Of a stretch of 5,988 bases of DNA, positions 1-5,943 are shown piece after piece (within the stretch, counting starts at the first letter, position 1; each line of letters begins with the position of its first letter). Where the stretch lies: contig CAMLHQ010000127.1 in assembly GCA_946479785.1 (NCBI GenBank), forward strand, positions 1 through 5,988. The letters run 5' to 3'. Below the pieces are notes generated by a model. It was not told the DNA's origin. It was given only the letters and a program-made list of their open reading frames with translations, and ran no database searches. The translations under genes and the position numbers were made by a program. The stretch comes from an uncultured Nitrospira sp. (GTDB lineage: Bacteria > Nitrospirota > Nitrospiria > Nitrospirales > Nitrospiraceae).

Positions 1-628
1 CACCAACGGAGGGAGCTGGCTCTTTCAGGATGCGTGTGTTCTGCCGGAGGATGTCTGCAATAACGGCCAGCACTTTTTCGATATCGGCTTGATACGAGAC
101 AACGACGGTCAGATGGAGTTGGCGGATGGTGCCGAAGTTGTGCAGGATTTCCCCTATGATCTTGCGGTTCGGAATCACGATGCGAGACTGGTCCGGATGC
201 TTCAGGATCGTCGAGAAGATGTCGATTGTCATGACGTCACCGTGGACGCCGAGGATCGAGACATGTTCGCCCACGCGATACGGTTTAGTAAAAATGATCG
301 AGAGGCCGGCCATGACGTTGCTGAGCACACCTTGAAGGGCCAGGCCGATTCCGACACCCGCGACGCCGATGCCCGCAACAAGAGGGGCGATGGGTACGCC
401 TAACGCATCGAGGGCAATGACGGCCGTGAAGAGCAGAACCACGATCTTGACAACGCGAACGAGCAGGAGCCGAACGGGCGGCTCCAACGTATGACGCTCG
501 AGTTGCTGCTGCGCAAGGTTTCCGGTCCAGCGCGCCGCGATGACTCCGGCTACAAAGATGCCGATGGCGACGAGAGCCTGCAATCCATACTGCACCGCAT
601 ATTGAGTGATAACGTCCATCACAGCCAT
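1..628 (-). CDS. MscS-family small-conductance mechanosensitive ion channel (3' end outside window)
   Basis: The visible 209 residues match the N-terminal and central parts of the MscS family, inner-membrane channels that open under membrane tension and release solutes during hypo-osmotic shock. Hydrophobic segments lie at about residues 12-33 and 53-77. They are followed by the glycine/alanine-rich pore helix (about 82-112, containing GVGIGLALQGVLSNVMAGL), the usual MscS signature. After it come the beta-domain motifs YRVGEHV (117-123) and VIPNRKIIGEILHNF (151-165), both close to the E. coli MscS equivalents. E. coli MscS has 286 residues, so roughly the last quarter is missing because the window ends, not because the gene is broken. 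The start at 628 is chosen because AGGAG lies 7 bases upstream; a second ATG three codons later (619) is less well placed. The gene follows the AsmA-family gene after 10 bases and is probably co-transcribed and translationally coupled with it. The family is clear; the ion preference cannot be read. Confidence 0.93.
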   Translation of the reverse strand, partial: MAVMDVITQYAVQYGLQALVAIGIFVAGVIAARWTGNLAQQQLERHTLEPPVRLLLVRVVKIVVLLFTAVIALDALGVPIAPLVAGIGVAGVGIGLALQGVLSNVMAGLSIIFTKPYRVGEHVSILGVHGDVMTIDIFSTILKHPDQSRIVIPNRKIIGEILHNFGTIRQLHLTVVVSYQADIEKVLAVIADILRQNTRILKEPAPSVG

Positions 629-635
629 GTGAGTA

Positions 636-640
636 CTCCT
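636..640 (-). promoter_or_regulatory. Ribosome binding site of the MscS gene, inside the upstream stop codon
   Basis: AGGAG on the minus strand is 7 bases before the ATG at 628. It overlaps the TAG stop (639-641) of the AsmA-family gene, so a ribosome terminating on that gene covers the site. This arrangement suggests translational coupling and supports the chosen start. Confidence 0.75.
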
Positions 641-2522
641 ATCGTCCGAGCAATCCCTTTAAGAGGTCTTCACCCTGCTGCTTGAGGTCTTCAGGCTTCG
701 TAGTTCCCTCCAGGAGCCCCTTTACTGCCTCTTTCGCTTTCTCTTGAACTTGCTCTTGGACCTTCCCCGTGAGACCTTTGGCATCGAGCCCGTACGACGG
801 GTTCTGCACCGTCCCCGTGAGGAGGAGCGGCAATCTCAGCCGTCCGTCTTTCAAGGCCAACTTCGCCACCGGTGATGAGCCAGCGATTTTCTGGCTCAAT
901 GCCTGAGAGAGATTCATATTTATGGCGAGGTTCAGAGTTTGATCAAACCCGACTGTCCCATTGCCGGTCGCCTGAAAATCATGACTGTCCATCAAGAGCT
1001 TCTGTACGTTGACGATGCCTTGCTTGATCATGAAGTCGGTCTCGACAGTCGAGAAAGCCGTCGCTTTGGCCTGATCGAGCGAGATGCCGACAACCTGTAG
1101 CAACGCGACCGCTTCTCCAATGAGATTCACTCCGTCGATCTTTCCGTCTTTGACTTCGAGATGCCCCGGTCCTTCCAGCGCTTTCGTCAGATCAGGCATG
1201 GAGAAGCCTCGTCCTGCCACGGCGACGTCTGCCGCTGCCGTTCCGCTCATCGTCAACTTGCTGTCCGGACTAAGAGCCGCGAGCGCCGGTCCGAGTTGTA
1301 ATTCTTGAATCGTGACCTTGCCGTTGAAGGGCGGCGCAGGGGAACCCATCGACATTCCGCCCTGTGCTTTCGCCTGTCCGTTGAATAATTGGAAGGAAAG
1401 GTTGGAGAGCCGAGCTTCTTGTCCTTTGAGATCGGCGTTCACTTCAAGATTTTTCACGTCGACGGGTTTCTTCAAACCTGTGTCGACAGGGAGGTCTGTC
1501 GTATTCACGGATGGTGAGGTGATCGTCACCTTGGCATGGCCGCCCAAGACCGTGCCCTTGACGTTCAGCGACGAGTTGCCCATCAGCACATGAAGGCCAA
1601 GATCCGTCACATCCGCCAACTCCAACGCAGAAACTCCCTGCTTGAGCGGATAGGAGGTCTTTGTGACGACTTGGAGGTCTTTGATCTCGACCGGCTTGGT
1701 CAATGGCAGCGCCCTGGGTAAGTCGGCCGTGCTGATCGATGGAGATGACAGCGTTGCGTCCAGTTTTCCACCGACCAGTGCGCCTTTTAATGCGAGCGCG
1801 ATCTTGCCTAACCCCACCGTAAAGTCGAACTGCTTCACTTCGGGGATCTGAACGAGTGGTCCGAAGCTGCCGTCAAGTTTCACTGGTAGATTGTACGGCT
1901 GTAGGGTCGCATCTACGTGAACTGTCGGCGTCTGGCCGAGATGAACGGACTTCAGCAGAAGGTCTAGATTCTGGACCTGATATTCCGTTGCGGGAGTGAT
2001 TGAGAGGTCACGATAGGTCAGTGTCCCGCCATCGATTGAGAGGCGATCGACGGCCAGTAGCGCAAGGGCTTGCAGCGGGTCACCCTGTTGTGGTGGCCGA
2101 GACTCCGGCTGAGGCGCCTCCGGTTGAGCTGCCGTTTTTGGCCCGAGCGTCGAGAGGTTCATGACTCCGGCCTGGTTCTTGATGACGGAGATGAACGGAT
2201 CGCGCAAGGTGATTTCTTCGACTTCGACTTGACCGCCGAGCAAAGGCATGAGTTTCACGCCCACGTCGAGCGAACTTAATGAGGCGAAGGGCCCGGTGCT
2301 GAATGAGGGATCATCAAGAACGGTAAAGCCGGCAATGCGAGCTCCGATCCGCGGCCAGATCGTCAGCCTGATGCCTTGCAATTGGATCTTGCGGTTGAGC
2401 GCTTCTTCGATGAGGGGCTTGTACTGATCTTGATAGGAAGCGAGATCCACGAGAAATGGAAGCGAGAGAAGCCCTCCGATGAGCAGCACCAGGATGACGA
2501 TCACTCCGATCACGATCTTCAT
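639..2522 (-). CDS. AsmA-family envelope protein
   Basis: A 627-residue protein of the AsmA/AsmA-like group. These are inner-membrane-anchored proteins with a large periplasmic beta-rich part, related to the TamB/YhdP group linked to lipid transport and outer-membrane homeostasis. One N-terminal membrane helix (about residues 3-24) is followed by the AsmA N-terminal region, in which conserved-looking pieces are IRLTIWPRIG (51-60) and the DPF of LRDPF (108-110). A Pro/Gln-rich linker lies at about 131-147. The middle holds a repeated unit at 247-290 and 323-366. The AsmA C-terminal domain includes LEGPGHLEVKDGKIDGVNL (449-467), and a charged helical tail covers 583-627. The frame stays open for 67 codons upstream to 2723, but that extension runs antisense through a tRNA gene. 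The real start at 2522 has GGAGG 7 bases upstream, a promoter just before it, and puts the membrane helix at the N-terminus. It is the first gene of an operon with the MscS gene. The family is secure; the precise substrate is unknown. Confidence 0.92.
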   Translation of the reverse strand: MKIVIGVIVILVLLIGGLLSLPFLVDLASYQDQYKPLIEEALNRKIQLQGIRLTIWPRIGARIAGFTVLDDPSFSTGPFASLSSLDVGVKLMPLLGGQVEVEEITLRDPFISVIKNQAGVMNLSTLGPKTAAQPEAPQPESRPPQQGDPLQALALLAVDRLSIDGGTLTYRDLSITPATEYQVQNLDLLLKSVHLGQTPTVHVDATLQPYNLPVKLDGSFGPLVQIPEVKQFDFTVGLGKIALALKGALVGGKLDATLSSPSISTADLPRALPLTKPVEIKDLQVVTKTSYPLKQGVSALELADVTDLGLHVLMGNSSLNVKGTVLGGHAKVTITSPSVNTTDLPVDTGLKKPVDVKNLEVNADLKGQEARLSNLSFQLFNGQAKAQGGMSMGSPAPPFNGKVTIQELQLGPALAALSPDSKLTMSGTAAADVAVAGRGFSMPDLTKALEGPGHLEVKDGKIDGVNLIGEAVALLQVVGISLDQAKATAFSTVETDFMIKQGIVNVQKLLMDSHDFQATGNGTVGFDQTLNLAINMNLSQALSQKIAGSSPVAKLALKDGRLRLPLLLTGTVQNPSYGLDAKGLTGKVQEQVQEKAKEAVKGLLEGTTKPEDLKQQGEDLLKGLLGR

Positions 2523-2529
2523 TGCCGCA

Positions 2530-2534
2530 CCTCC
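2530..2534 (-). promoter_or_regulatory. Ribosome binding site that fixes the AsmA-family start
   Basis: GGAGG on the minus strand lies 7 bases upstream of the ATG at 2522. It decides the start against the much longer open frame that continues through the tRNA gene. Confidence 0.85.
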
Positions 2535-2544
2535 GCGTCTCGGC

Positions 2545-2573
2545 AGTATAGAAAAGCCGTGCGACGTGGTCAA
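2545..2573 (-). promoter_or_regulatory. Sigma-70-type promoter of the AsmA-MscS operon
   Basis: On the minus strand a -35 box TTGACC (2573-2568) and a -10 box TATACT (2550-2545) are separated by 17 bases, both one base from consensus. Transcription would start near 2538, giving a leader of about 16 bases that consists mostly of the ribosome binding site. This is a sequence-based prediction only. Confidence 0.7.
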
Positions 2574-2582
2574 ACGCGCGCC

Positions 2583-2611
2583 TTGCCGCTCATGGGAGCG
2601 CATGCTAAGAT
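2583..2611 (+). promoter_or_regulatory. Sigma-70-type promoter of tRNA-Ser, probably of the whole block
   Basis: TTGCCG (2583-2588) and TAAGAT (2606-2611) are spaced by 17 bases. The -10 box ends 21 bases before the mature tRNA, so a short 5' leader for RNase P removal is expected. Its -35 box is only 9 bases from the -35 box of the divergent AsmA promoter. I see no other convincing promoter before dnaX, so this one may drive tRNA, SRP RNA and dnaX-ybaB-recR together; that last point is inference. Confidence 0.55.
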
Positions 2612-2632
2612 TCGCTCTTCGACAATCGTCGC

Positions 2633-2722
<90 letters not shown>

Positions 2723-2725
2723 TAC

Positions 2726-2760
2726 CGAGCTTGCTCGACCCGGAGCCCCACTAATTGTGG
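2726..2760 (+). other. Two short hairpins in the tRNA-Ser to SRP RNA spacer
   Basis: The 60-base spacer holds CGAGC/GCTCG (2726-2730 with 2733-2737; in practice a 4-bp stem with a 4-base loop) and CCAC/GTGG (2748-2751 with 2757-2760, loop TAATT). Neither is followed by a T run, so they do not look like intrinsic terminators. They could be processing sites in a joint tRNA/SRP RNA precursor. A well-spaced promoter for the SRP RNA was not found here. The stems are short and could be chance. Confidence 0.3.
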
Positions 2761-2782
2761 CGACGGGATGAATACCTTACGT

Positions 2783-2894
2783 GCTAGGGGCTGGGCCCTG
2801 TGCAACAGAACCCTGTGAACCCCGCCAGGTCCGGAAGGAAGCAACGGTAAGCAATCAGTTCTGGGTGCCGCAGGATCACCTGGCCCCGCTTAGC
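2783..2894 (+). ncRNA. ffs: Signal recognition particle RNA, small bacterial (4.5S-like) type
   Basis: The RNA partner of Ffh in the signal recognition particle, which targets nascent membrane and secreted proteins to FtsY and the translocon. The diagnostic apical part CCAGGTCCGGAAGGAAGCAA (2825-2844) is present, with the GGAA tetraloop at 2833-2836 and the asymmetric internal loop bound by the Ffh M domain. The ends close as a long hairpin: GGGGCTGGG (2787-2795) pairs with CCTGGCCCC (2879-2887, two G-U pairs). GCTA/TAGC (2783-2786 with 2891-2894) may extend the stem across a three-base bulge. The size of about 100-112 bases fits the small form without an Alu domain. The exact ends are uncertain, chiefly the 3' end, because a palindromic element begins there. 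Lying between tRNA-Ser and dnaX is a conserved position, as for scr in Bacillus subtilis. Confidence 0.93.
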
Positions 2895-3018
2895 AGGATG
2901 CTGAAAACGGTTCCCAACTTCGTACTCGGTCGGTTGCCCCACTCGACGTACCGAACAACGTACGCCTCGTGGTTCTCCCTCCCTGCGGCCTCGTTGGGAT
3001 ACCGTTTTGAGCATCCTG
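2894..3018. repeat. 125-bp imperfect palindromic element (REP/MITE-like)
   Basis: The left end CAGGATGCTGAAAACGGT (2894-2911) continues to CCCAAC (2913-2918). It is mirrored by GTTGGG (2993-2998) continuing to ACCGTTTTGAGCATCCTG (3001-3018). The arms pair over 24 positions with one mismatch (2903/3009) and one bulged base (3000). Inside is a second hairpin: CCAC/GTGG (2939-2942 with 2969-2972), a 4x4 internal loop, then CGTAC/GTACG (2947-2951 with 2960-2964) around an 8-base loop. It encodes no credible protein and has no target-site duplication that I can see. It fills most of the 155-base gap between the SRP RNA and dnaX. From memory, similar palindromes ending in CAGGATGCT and AGCATCCTG recur in Nitrospira genomes; I could not check that. 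It might be a non-autonomous mobile repeat, an RNA hairpin that attenuates or stabilises transcripts, or both. Confidence 0.8.
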
Positions 3019-3049
3019 TGGTGTAAAAGAAGTCACGACCATCATCTAA

Positions 3050-4855
3050 ATGGATTACCAAGTCTCTGCGAGAAAATACCGGCCCGGGACGTTCGACGAT
3101 GTGATCGGCCAGCCGCATGTCGTGCAGACGCTCGTCAATTCCATCACGACCAAGCGCATTGCCCACGCGTACTTGTTTTCCGGTACGCGTGGTGTCGGGA
3201 AAACCACTGTTGCACGGATTCTTGCGAAGGCGCTCAACTGCGAGCAGGGGCCGACCGGAACGCCCTGCGCAACCTGCGTCAATTGTCAGGAGATTGCTCA
3301 GGGGACATCCGTCGATGTGGTCGAGATTGACGGCGCCTCCAATACCAGCGTGGACGATGTCCGTGAAATCCGCGAGAACGTCAAGTTCATGCCGTTCAAA
3401 GGCACGTACCGCGTCTATATCATCGACGAAGTTCACATGCTCTCGAATTCGGCCTTCAATGCATTGCTCAAGACGCTGGAAGAGCCGCCCCCCCATGTGG
3501 TGTTCATCTTCGCGACAACGGAGATTCACAAAATTCCGGCGACGATTCTGTCCCGTTGTCAGCATTACAATTTCCGCCGGATTGCCAAGACTGAAATCGT
3601 CGAGCGCCTGCGGCACGTGGCGAAACAAGACGGGATCACGATCGAAGATCGAAGCCTCGCGGCTTTGGCCAGGGCCAGCGAAGGCAGCATGCGGGACGGG
3701 TTGAGCCTGCTCGATCAGGCCGTAGCATTCGGCGGCAAGACGATCGTTCACGCAGATCTCGAAGCGTTGTTGGGGGCAATACCTCAAGAATTGCTGCGAA
3801 CCATGATTCAGGCGATCACCACCCAGGACAGCGCGGCGGCGTTACGGGTGCTGGCACAGTTGCTGGATCAGGGGCATGACCTGCGGGCCTACTGCGGTGA
3901 TGTCGTCGAGTGTCTACGCAATATGCTCGTCGTCTCTGTCACATCGTCGCAAGAATGGCCAGGGCTGATCGAGGCCTCTTCTGACGATCTCTCGCAACTG
4001 GTGGCGGACAAGGGTTCGTTGACGCCGGAGCAGATTCAACAGATCTTTGCGCTGTTTACCCAGGCTGAAGACGCTCTTCGCCTCAGCGCCCATCCCAGAT
4101 TTGTGCTGGAAACGGCAGCAGTGAAAGCCACGCGACTCCTGCGACAGGAGGCGAGAAAAGACGATCAGCCGGTTCGGGCCGCGTCATCGGAACGTCCGCC
4201 GCAACCGGCCGTTCCTCGATCCGACAAAGGGACGAGTTCGGAGCGTCCTGCCACTCCCACCAATCCCGCCACGCCTCTACGATCGACGGCTGCTCCGTCA
4301 CCAGCGTCCTCTTCGTCCAGTCCTGCGGTCAAGGCAGGCGGAGAAACCATGACACGACCCGTACGATCAGCCACCGTAGAGCCGACAAAGCCACCCAGCC
4401 AGTCATCGCCAGCCGCTTCTCGTGCGCCGCAACCGGTCGCCTTGCATTGGGAGCAGTTTCAAGAAGAAGTCGGTCACGCGTTTCCGAACATCGCCCCCTT
4501 TCTCGAAATGGGACGGCTGGTCGCGATGGAGGGAAATCTCCTGACGATCGGATTTGCGAAGCAGGCGACCGTTGCGCGTGGGATGCTGGAGAAGGCCGAC
4601 AATATCCAAGCGCTGGTGTCGTTGTGCGAGCGTCTGAGCGGCCAGCCGGTCCGGATCCGCATCGTCGAGTTGACGGAGGCAGACCCGCCTGGTCCGACTA
4701 TGGCGCAGATGAGAGCAGCCAAAGAGCAGGAACAGAAACTGGTGCTCTTTGAACGAGCGAAAGCCCATCCGGTCGTCAAGCAGGCGCTGGAAATCTTCGG
4801 GGCGGAACTCGCCGACGTCAGGACCGTCTCGAATCAAAAAGAGGTGCAGGAATGA
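3050..4855 (+). CDS. dnaX: DNA polymerase III subunit gamma/tau (clamp loader ATPase)
   Basis: The 601-residue DnaX protein is the motor of the clamp loader, which uses ATP to place the beta sliding clamp on primed DNA. The AAA+ core is complete. It has Walker A GTRGVGKT (45-52), a four-cysteine zinc module (C64, C73, C76, C79), Walker B IIDEVHML (124-131), sensor 1 FATTE (154-158), the LSRC arginine-finger motif (167-170) and sensor 2 GSMRDGLSLLDQ (212-223). The collar domain, by which subunits oligomerise, follows to about 367. A Pro/Ser/Thr/Ala-rich linker spans about 372-462, and a C-terminal domain (463-601) corresponds to the tau extension. The start is the first in-frame ATG and gives the family's usual N-terminus (YQVSARKYRP). 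However, no Shine-Dalgarno sequence precedes it. I see no A-rich slippery heptamer where gamma would end, so only the full-length form is predicted. The stop overlaps the ybaB start. Confidence 0.98.
   Translation: MDYQVSARKYRPGTFDDVIGQPHVVQTLVNSITTKRIAHAYLFSGTRGVGKTTVARILAKALNCEQGPTGTPCATCVNCQEIAQGTSVDVVEIDGASNTSVDDVREIRENVKFMPFKGTYRVYIIDEVHMLSNSAFNALLKTLEEPPPHVVFIFATTEIHKIPATILSRCQHYNFRRIAKTEIVERLRHVAKQDGITIEDRSLAALARASEGSMRDGLSLLDQAVAFGGKTIVHADLEALLGAIPQELLRTMIQAITTQDSAAALRVLAQLLDQGHDLRAYCGDVVECLRNMLVVSVTSSQEWPGLIEASSDDLSQLVADKGSLTPEQIQQIFALFTQAEDALRLSAHPRFVLETAAVKATRLLRQEARKDDQPVRAASSERPPQPAVPRSDKGTSSERPATPTNPATPLRSTAAPSPASSSSSPAVKAGGETMTRPVRSATVEPTKPPSQSSPAASRAPQPVALHWEQFQEEVGHAFPNIAPFLEMGRLVAMEGNLLTIGFAKQATVARGMLEKADNIQALVSLCERLSGQPVRIRIVELTEADPPGPTMAQMRAAKEQEQKLVLFERAKAHPVVKQALEIFGAELADVRTVSNQKEVQE
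4841..4844 (+). promoter_or_regulatory. Ribosome binding site of ybaB inside the end of dnaX
   Basis: GAGG (AGAGG from 4840) lies 7 bases before the ATG at 4852, within the last codons of dnaX. The start and the dnaX stop share ATGA (4852-4855), a typical coupled arrangement that keeps YbaB synthesis tied to DnaX synthesis. Confidence 0.7.
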
Positions 4856-5175
4856 AAAACCCTTTGGGCAACATGGCGAATATCATGAAGCAGGCGCAGG
4901 CGATGCAGGCGCAAATGGCCAAACTGCAAGAACAGGCTGCCACCCAAACGGTCACGGGCACGGCCGGCGGGGGAGTGGTGACGGTGACGGCGAACGGTGC
5001 GATGGAGATTGTGAACATCCTCATTGATCCCGAAGCCCTCAAAAGCGGTGATCCTGAAATGCTGCAGGATGTCGTCATGGCAGCCTCGAACGATGCCTTG
5101 AAGAAAGCCCGCCAGATGATGGCCGACCAAATGAAATCCGTCACGGGCGGCATGAACATCCCTGGTCTCTTCTAG
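4852..5175 (+). CDS. ybaB: YbaB/EbfC family nucleoid-associated DNA-binding protein
   Basis: A 107-residue protein, the usual size of this family of small dimeric DNA-binding proteins that coat the nucleoid and influence expression. The first 30 residues form the typical Met/Gln/Ala/Lys-rich helix (MKQAQAMQAQMAKLQEQ, 12-28). A beta segment with GGGVVTVTANGAMEIVNILID (39-59) follows, then a second long helix (about 68-96) with KKARQMMADQM. The C-terminus GGMNIPGLF is characteristic of family members. The start overlaps the dnaX stop by four bases, and recR follows after 13 bases. The dnaX-ybaB-recR order is widely conserved and by itself supports the call. The family assignment is secure; its DNA targets and physiological role are poorly defined in general. 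Confidence 0.97.
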   Translation: MKNPLGNMANIMKQAQAMQAQMAKLQEQAATQTVTGTAGGGVVTVTANGAMEIVNILIDPEALKSGDPEMLQDVVMAASNDALKKARQMMADQMKSVTGGMNIPGLF

Positions 5176-5188
5176 CGAGTCGTCGTCG

Positions 5189-5791
5189 ATGGCTGTTGAT
5201 CAACAGGGGTTGCTCGCGCGTCTTGTTCGAGAGTTGGTCCGCCTTCCCGGCATCGGGCAAAAGACGGCACAGCGATTGGCGTTTCATGTCTTGAAGGCCG
5301 ATCGGGAGGATGCATTGCGGTTGGCGGAGGCAATTCGCGCCGTCAAAGACGGTTTGTCGTTTTGTCGTCAATGCCGGAACATTGCCGAGGGGGATCTCTG
5401 CGAATATTGTTTGGATCCGAAAAGGGATCAGACCAAGATTTTTGTGGTGGAAGAACCGAGCACACTTTACGCCGTCGAGCGTGCGGGCGCCTATCGCGGC
5501 CTGTATCATGTATTGCTCGGTGCGCTATCGCCTCTGGATGGGATCGGGCCGTCCGATATTCGAGCGGAGGAGCTCGTCGATCGCGTCAAGCTCGGCGGGA
5601 TCCAGGAAGTCATTCTGGCTACTAATCCTACAATCGAGGGCGAAGCCACCGCCATTTACTTGACGAATCAGTTAAAGCCGCTCGGTGTCCGTGTGTCCCG
5701 GATTGCCTATGGCATTCCGGTGGGCATGGACATCGAATATGCCGATGAAGTGACGCTCCTCAAGTCTATTGAAGGCCGCCGCGATTTATAG
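5189..5791 (+). CDS. recR: Recombination mediator protein RecR
   Basis: RecR, 200 residues and so of normal length, works with RecO (and RecF) to load RecA onto SSB-coated single-stranded DNA at gaps during recombinational repair. The sequence shows all family parts in order. There is a helix-hairpin-helix with LPGIGQKTAQRLAFHVL (19-35), a four-cysteine zinc finger (C59, C62, C71, C74) and a Toprim domain (about 82-176) with the acidic VVEEP strand (86-90) and TNPTIEGEATA (145-155). The C-terminal Walker-B-like block GIPVGMDIEYADEVTL (175-190) closes the list. No key residue is missing. It starts 13 bases after ybaB with only a weak ribosome binding site (GCGAG at 5175-5179), so translation probably depends on ribosomes arriving from ybaB. 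It appears to be the last gene of the block; no clear intrinsic terminator follows. Confidence 0.98.
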   Translation: MAVDQQGLLARLVRELVRLPGIGQKTAQRLAFHVLKADREDALRLAEAIRAVKDGLSFCRQCRNIAEGDLCEYCLDPKRDQTKIFVVEEPSTLYAVERAGAYRGLYHVLLGALSPLDGIGPSDIRAEELVDRVKLGGIQEVILATNPTIEGEATAIYLTNQLKPLGVRVSRIAYGIPVGMDIEYADEVTLLKSIEGRRDL

Positions 5792-5831
5792 CGGTATGAC
5801 CTTTCTATTTTGAACCTCCCGCGAGTCATGT

Positions 5832-5933
5832 TTCGAACAAAAGTGGGAGTGAATCCTTGCTCCTTGGCCATTGACCACCTTTCCGACCCCCTGCTATAGT
5901 TTCACCCTTATTTCGCGGGTCACCTTGTTCGAA
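5832..5933. repeat. 9-bp inverted repeat flanking the 5871-5900 promoter
   Basis: TTCGAACAA (5832-5840) is the exact reverse complement of TTGTTCGAA (5925-5933). The two copies lie on either side of a predicted promoter, the second in the leader just before the ribosome binding site. A dimeric regulator could bind such sites, but a match this short may be chance. The same gap, after recR, also holds CTCCC/GGGAG (5816-5820 with 5845-5849) around a 24-base loop. It has no T run, so I do not call it a terminator. Confidence 0.25.
5871..5900 (+). promoter_or_regulatory. Sigma-70-type promoter of the gene at the right edge
   Basis: TTGACC (5871-5876) and TATAGT (5895-5900) are spaced by 18 bases and both are near consensus. 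Transcription should begin around 5906-5908 and give a leader of about 37 bases. This indicates that the gene starting at 5944 is a separate transcription unit from recR. Confidence 0.65.
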
Positions 5934-5943
5934 CCGGAGAGAA

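Noticed and set aside
89..403. Plus-strand open frame of 104 codons rich in Asp and Arg
   Set aside because: It lies antisense to the MscS gene; its unusual composition is what the complement of that coding sequence yields, and it has no recognisable family.
2726..2737. Hairpin after tRNA-Ser as an intrinsic terminator
   Set aside because: The stem is five base pairs at most with a two-base loop, and no T run follows.
2994..3027. Promoter for dnaX at the right end of the palindrome (TTGGGA or TTGAGC with TGTAAA)
   Set aside because: The spacings are 22 and 9 bases, neither compatible with a usual sigma-70 promoter.
3488..3494. Run of seven C in dnaX as a frameshift site or sequencing error
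   Set aside because: The frame is continuous and gives the canonical EEPPPHV motif. A slip here would cut within the ATPase core, too early to produce a gamma-like protein.
2876..3787. 303-codon minus-strand open frame opposite dnaX
   Set aside because: It is a shadow of dnaX, whose AAA+ motifs are all intact on the plus strand. It has no ribosome binding site and no recognisable domain, and it also crosses the palindrome.
4836..4844. AAAAAGAGG near the end of dnaX as a tau/gamma slip site
   Set aside because: It lies five codons before the stop, so shifting there would not make a short DnaX. The purines serve as the ybaB ribosome binding site.
5779..5794. CCGC/GCGG hairpin over the recR stop codon as a terminator
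   Set aside because: The stem is only four base pairs and no run of T follows it.
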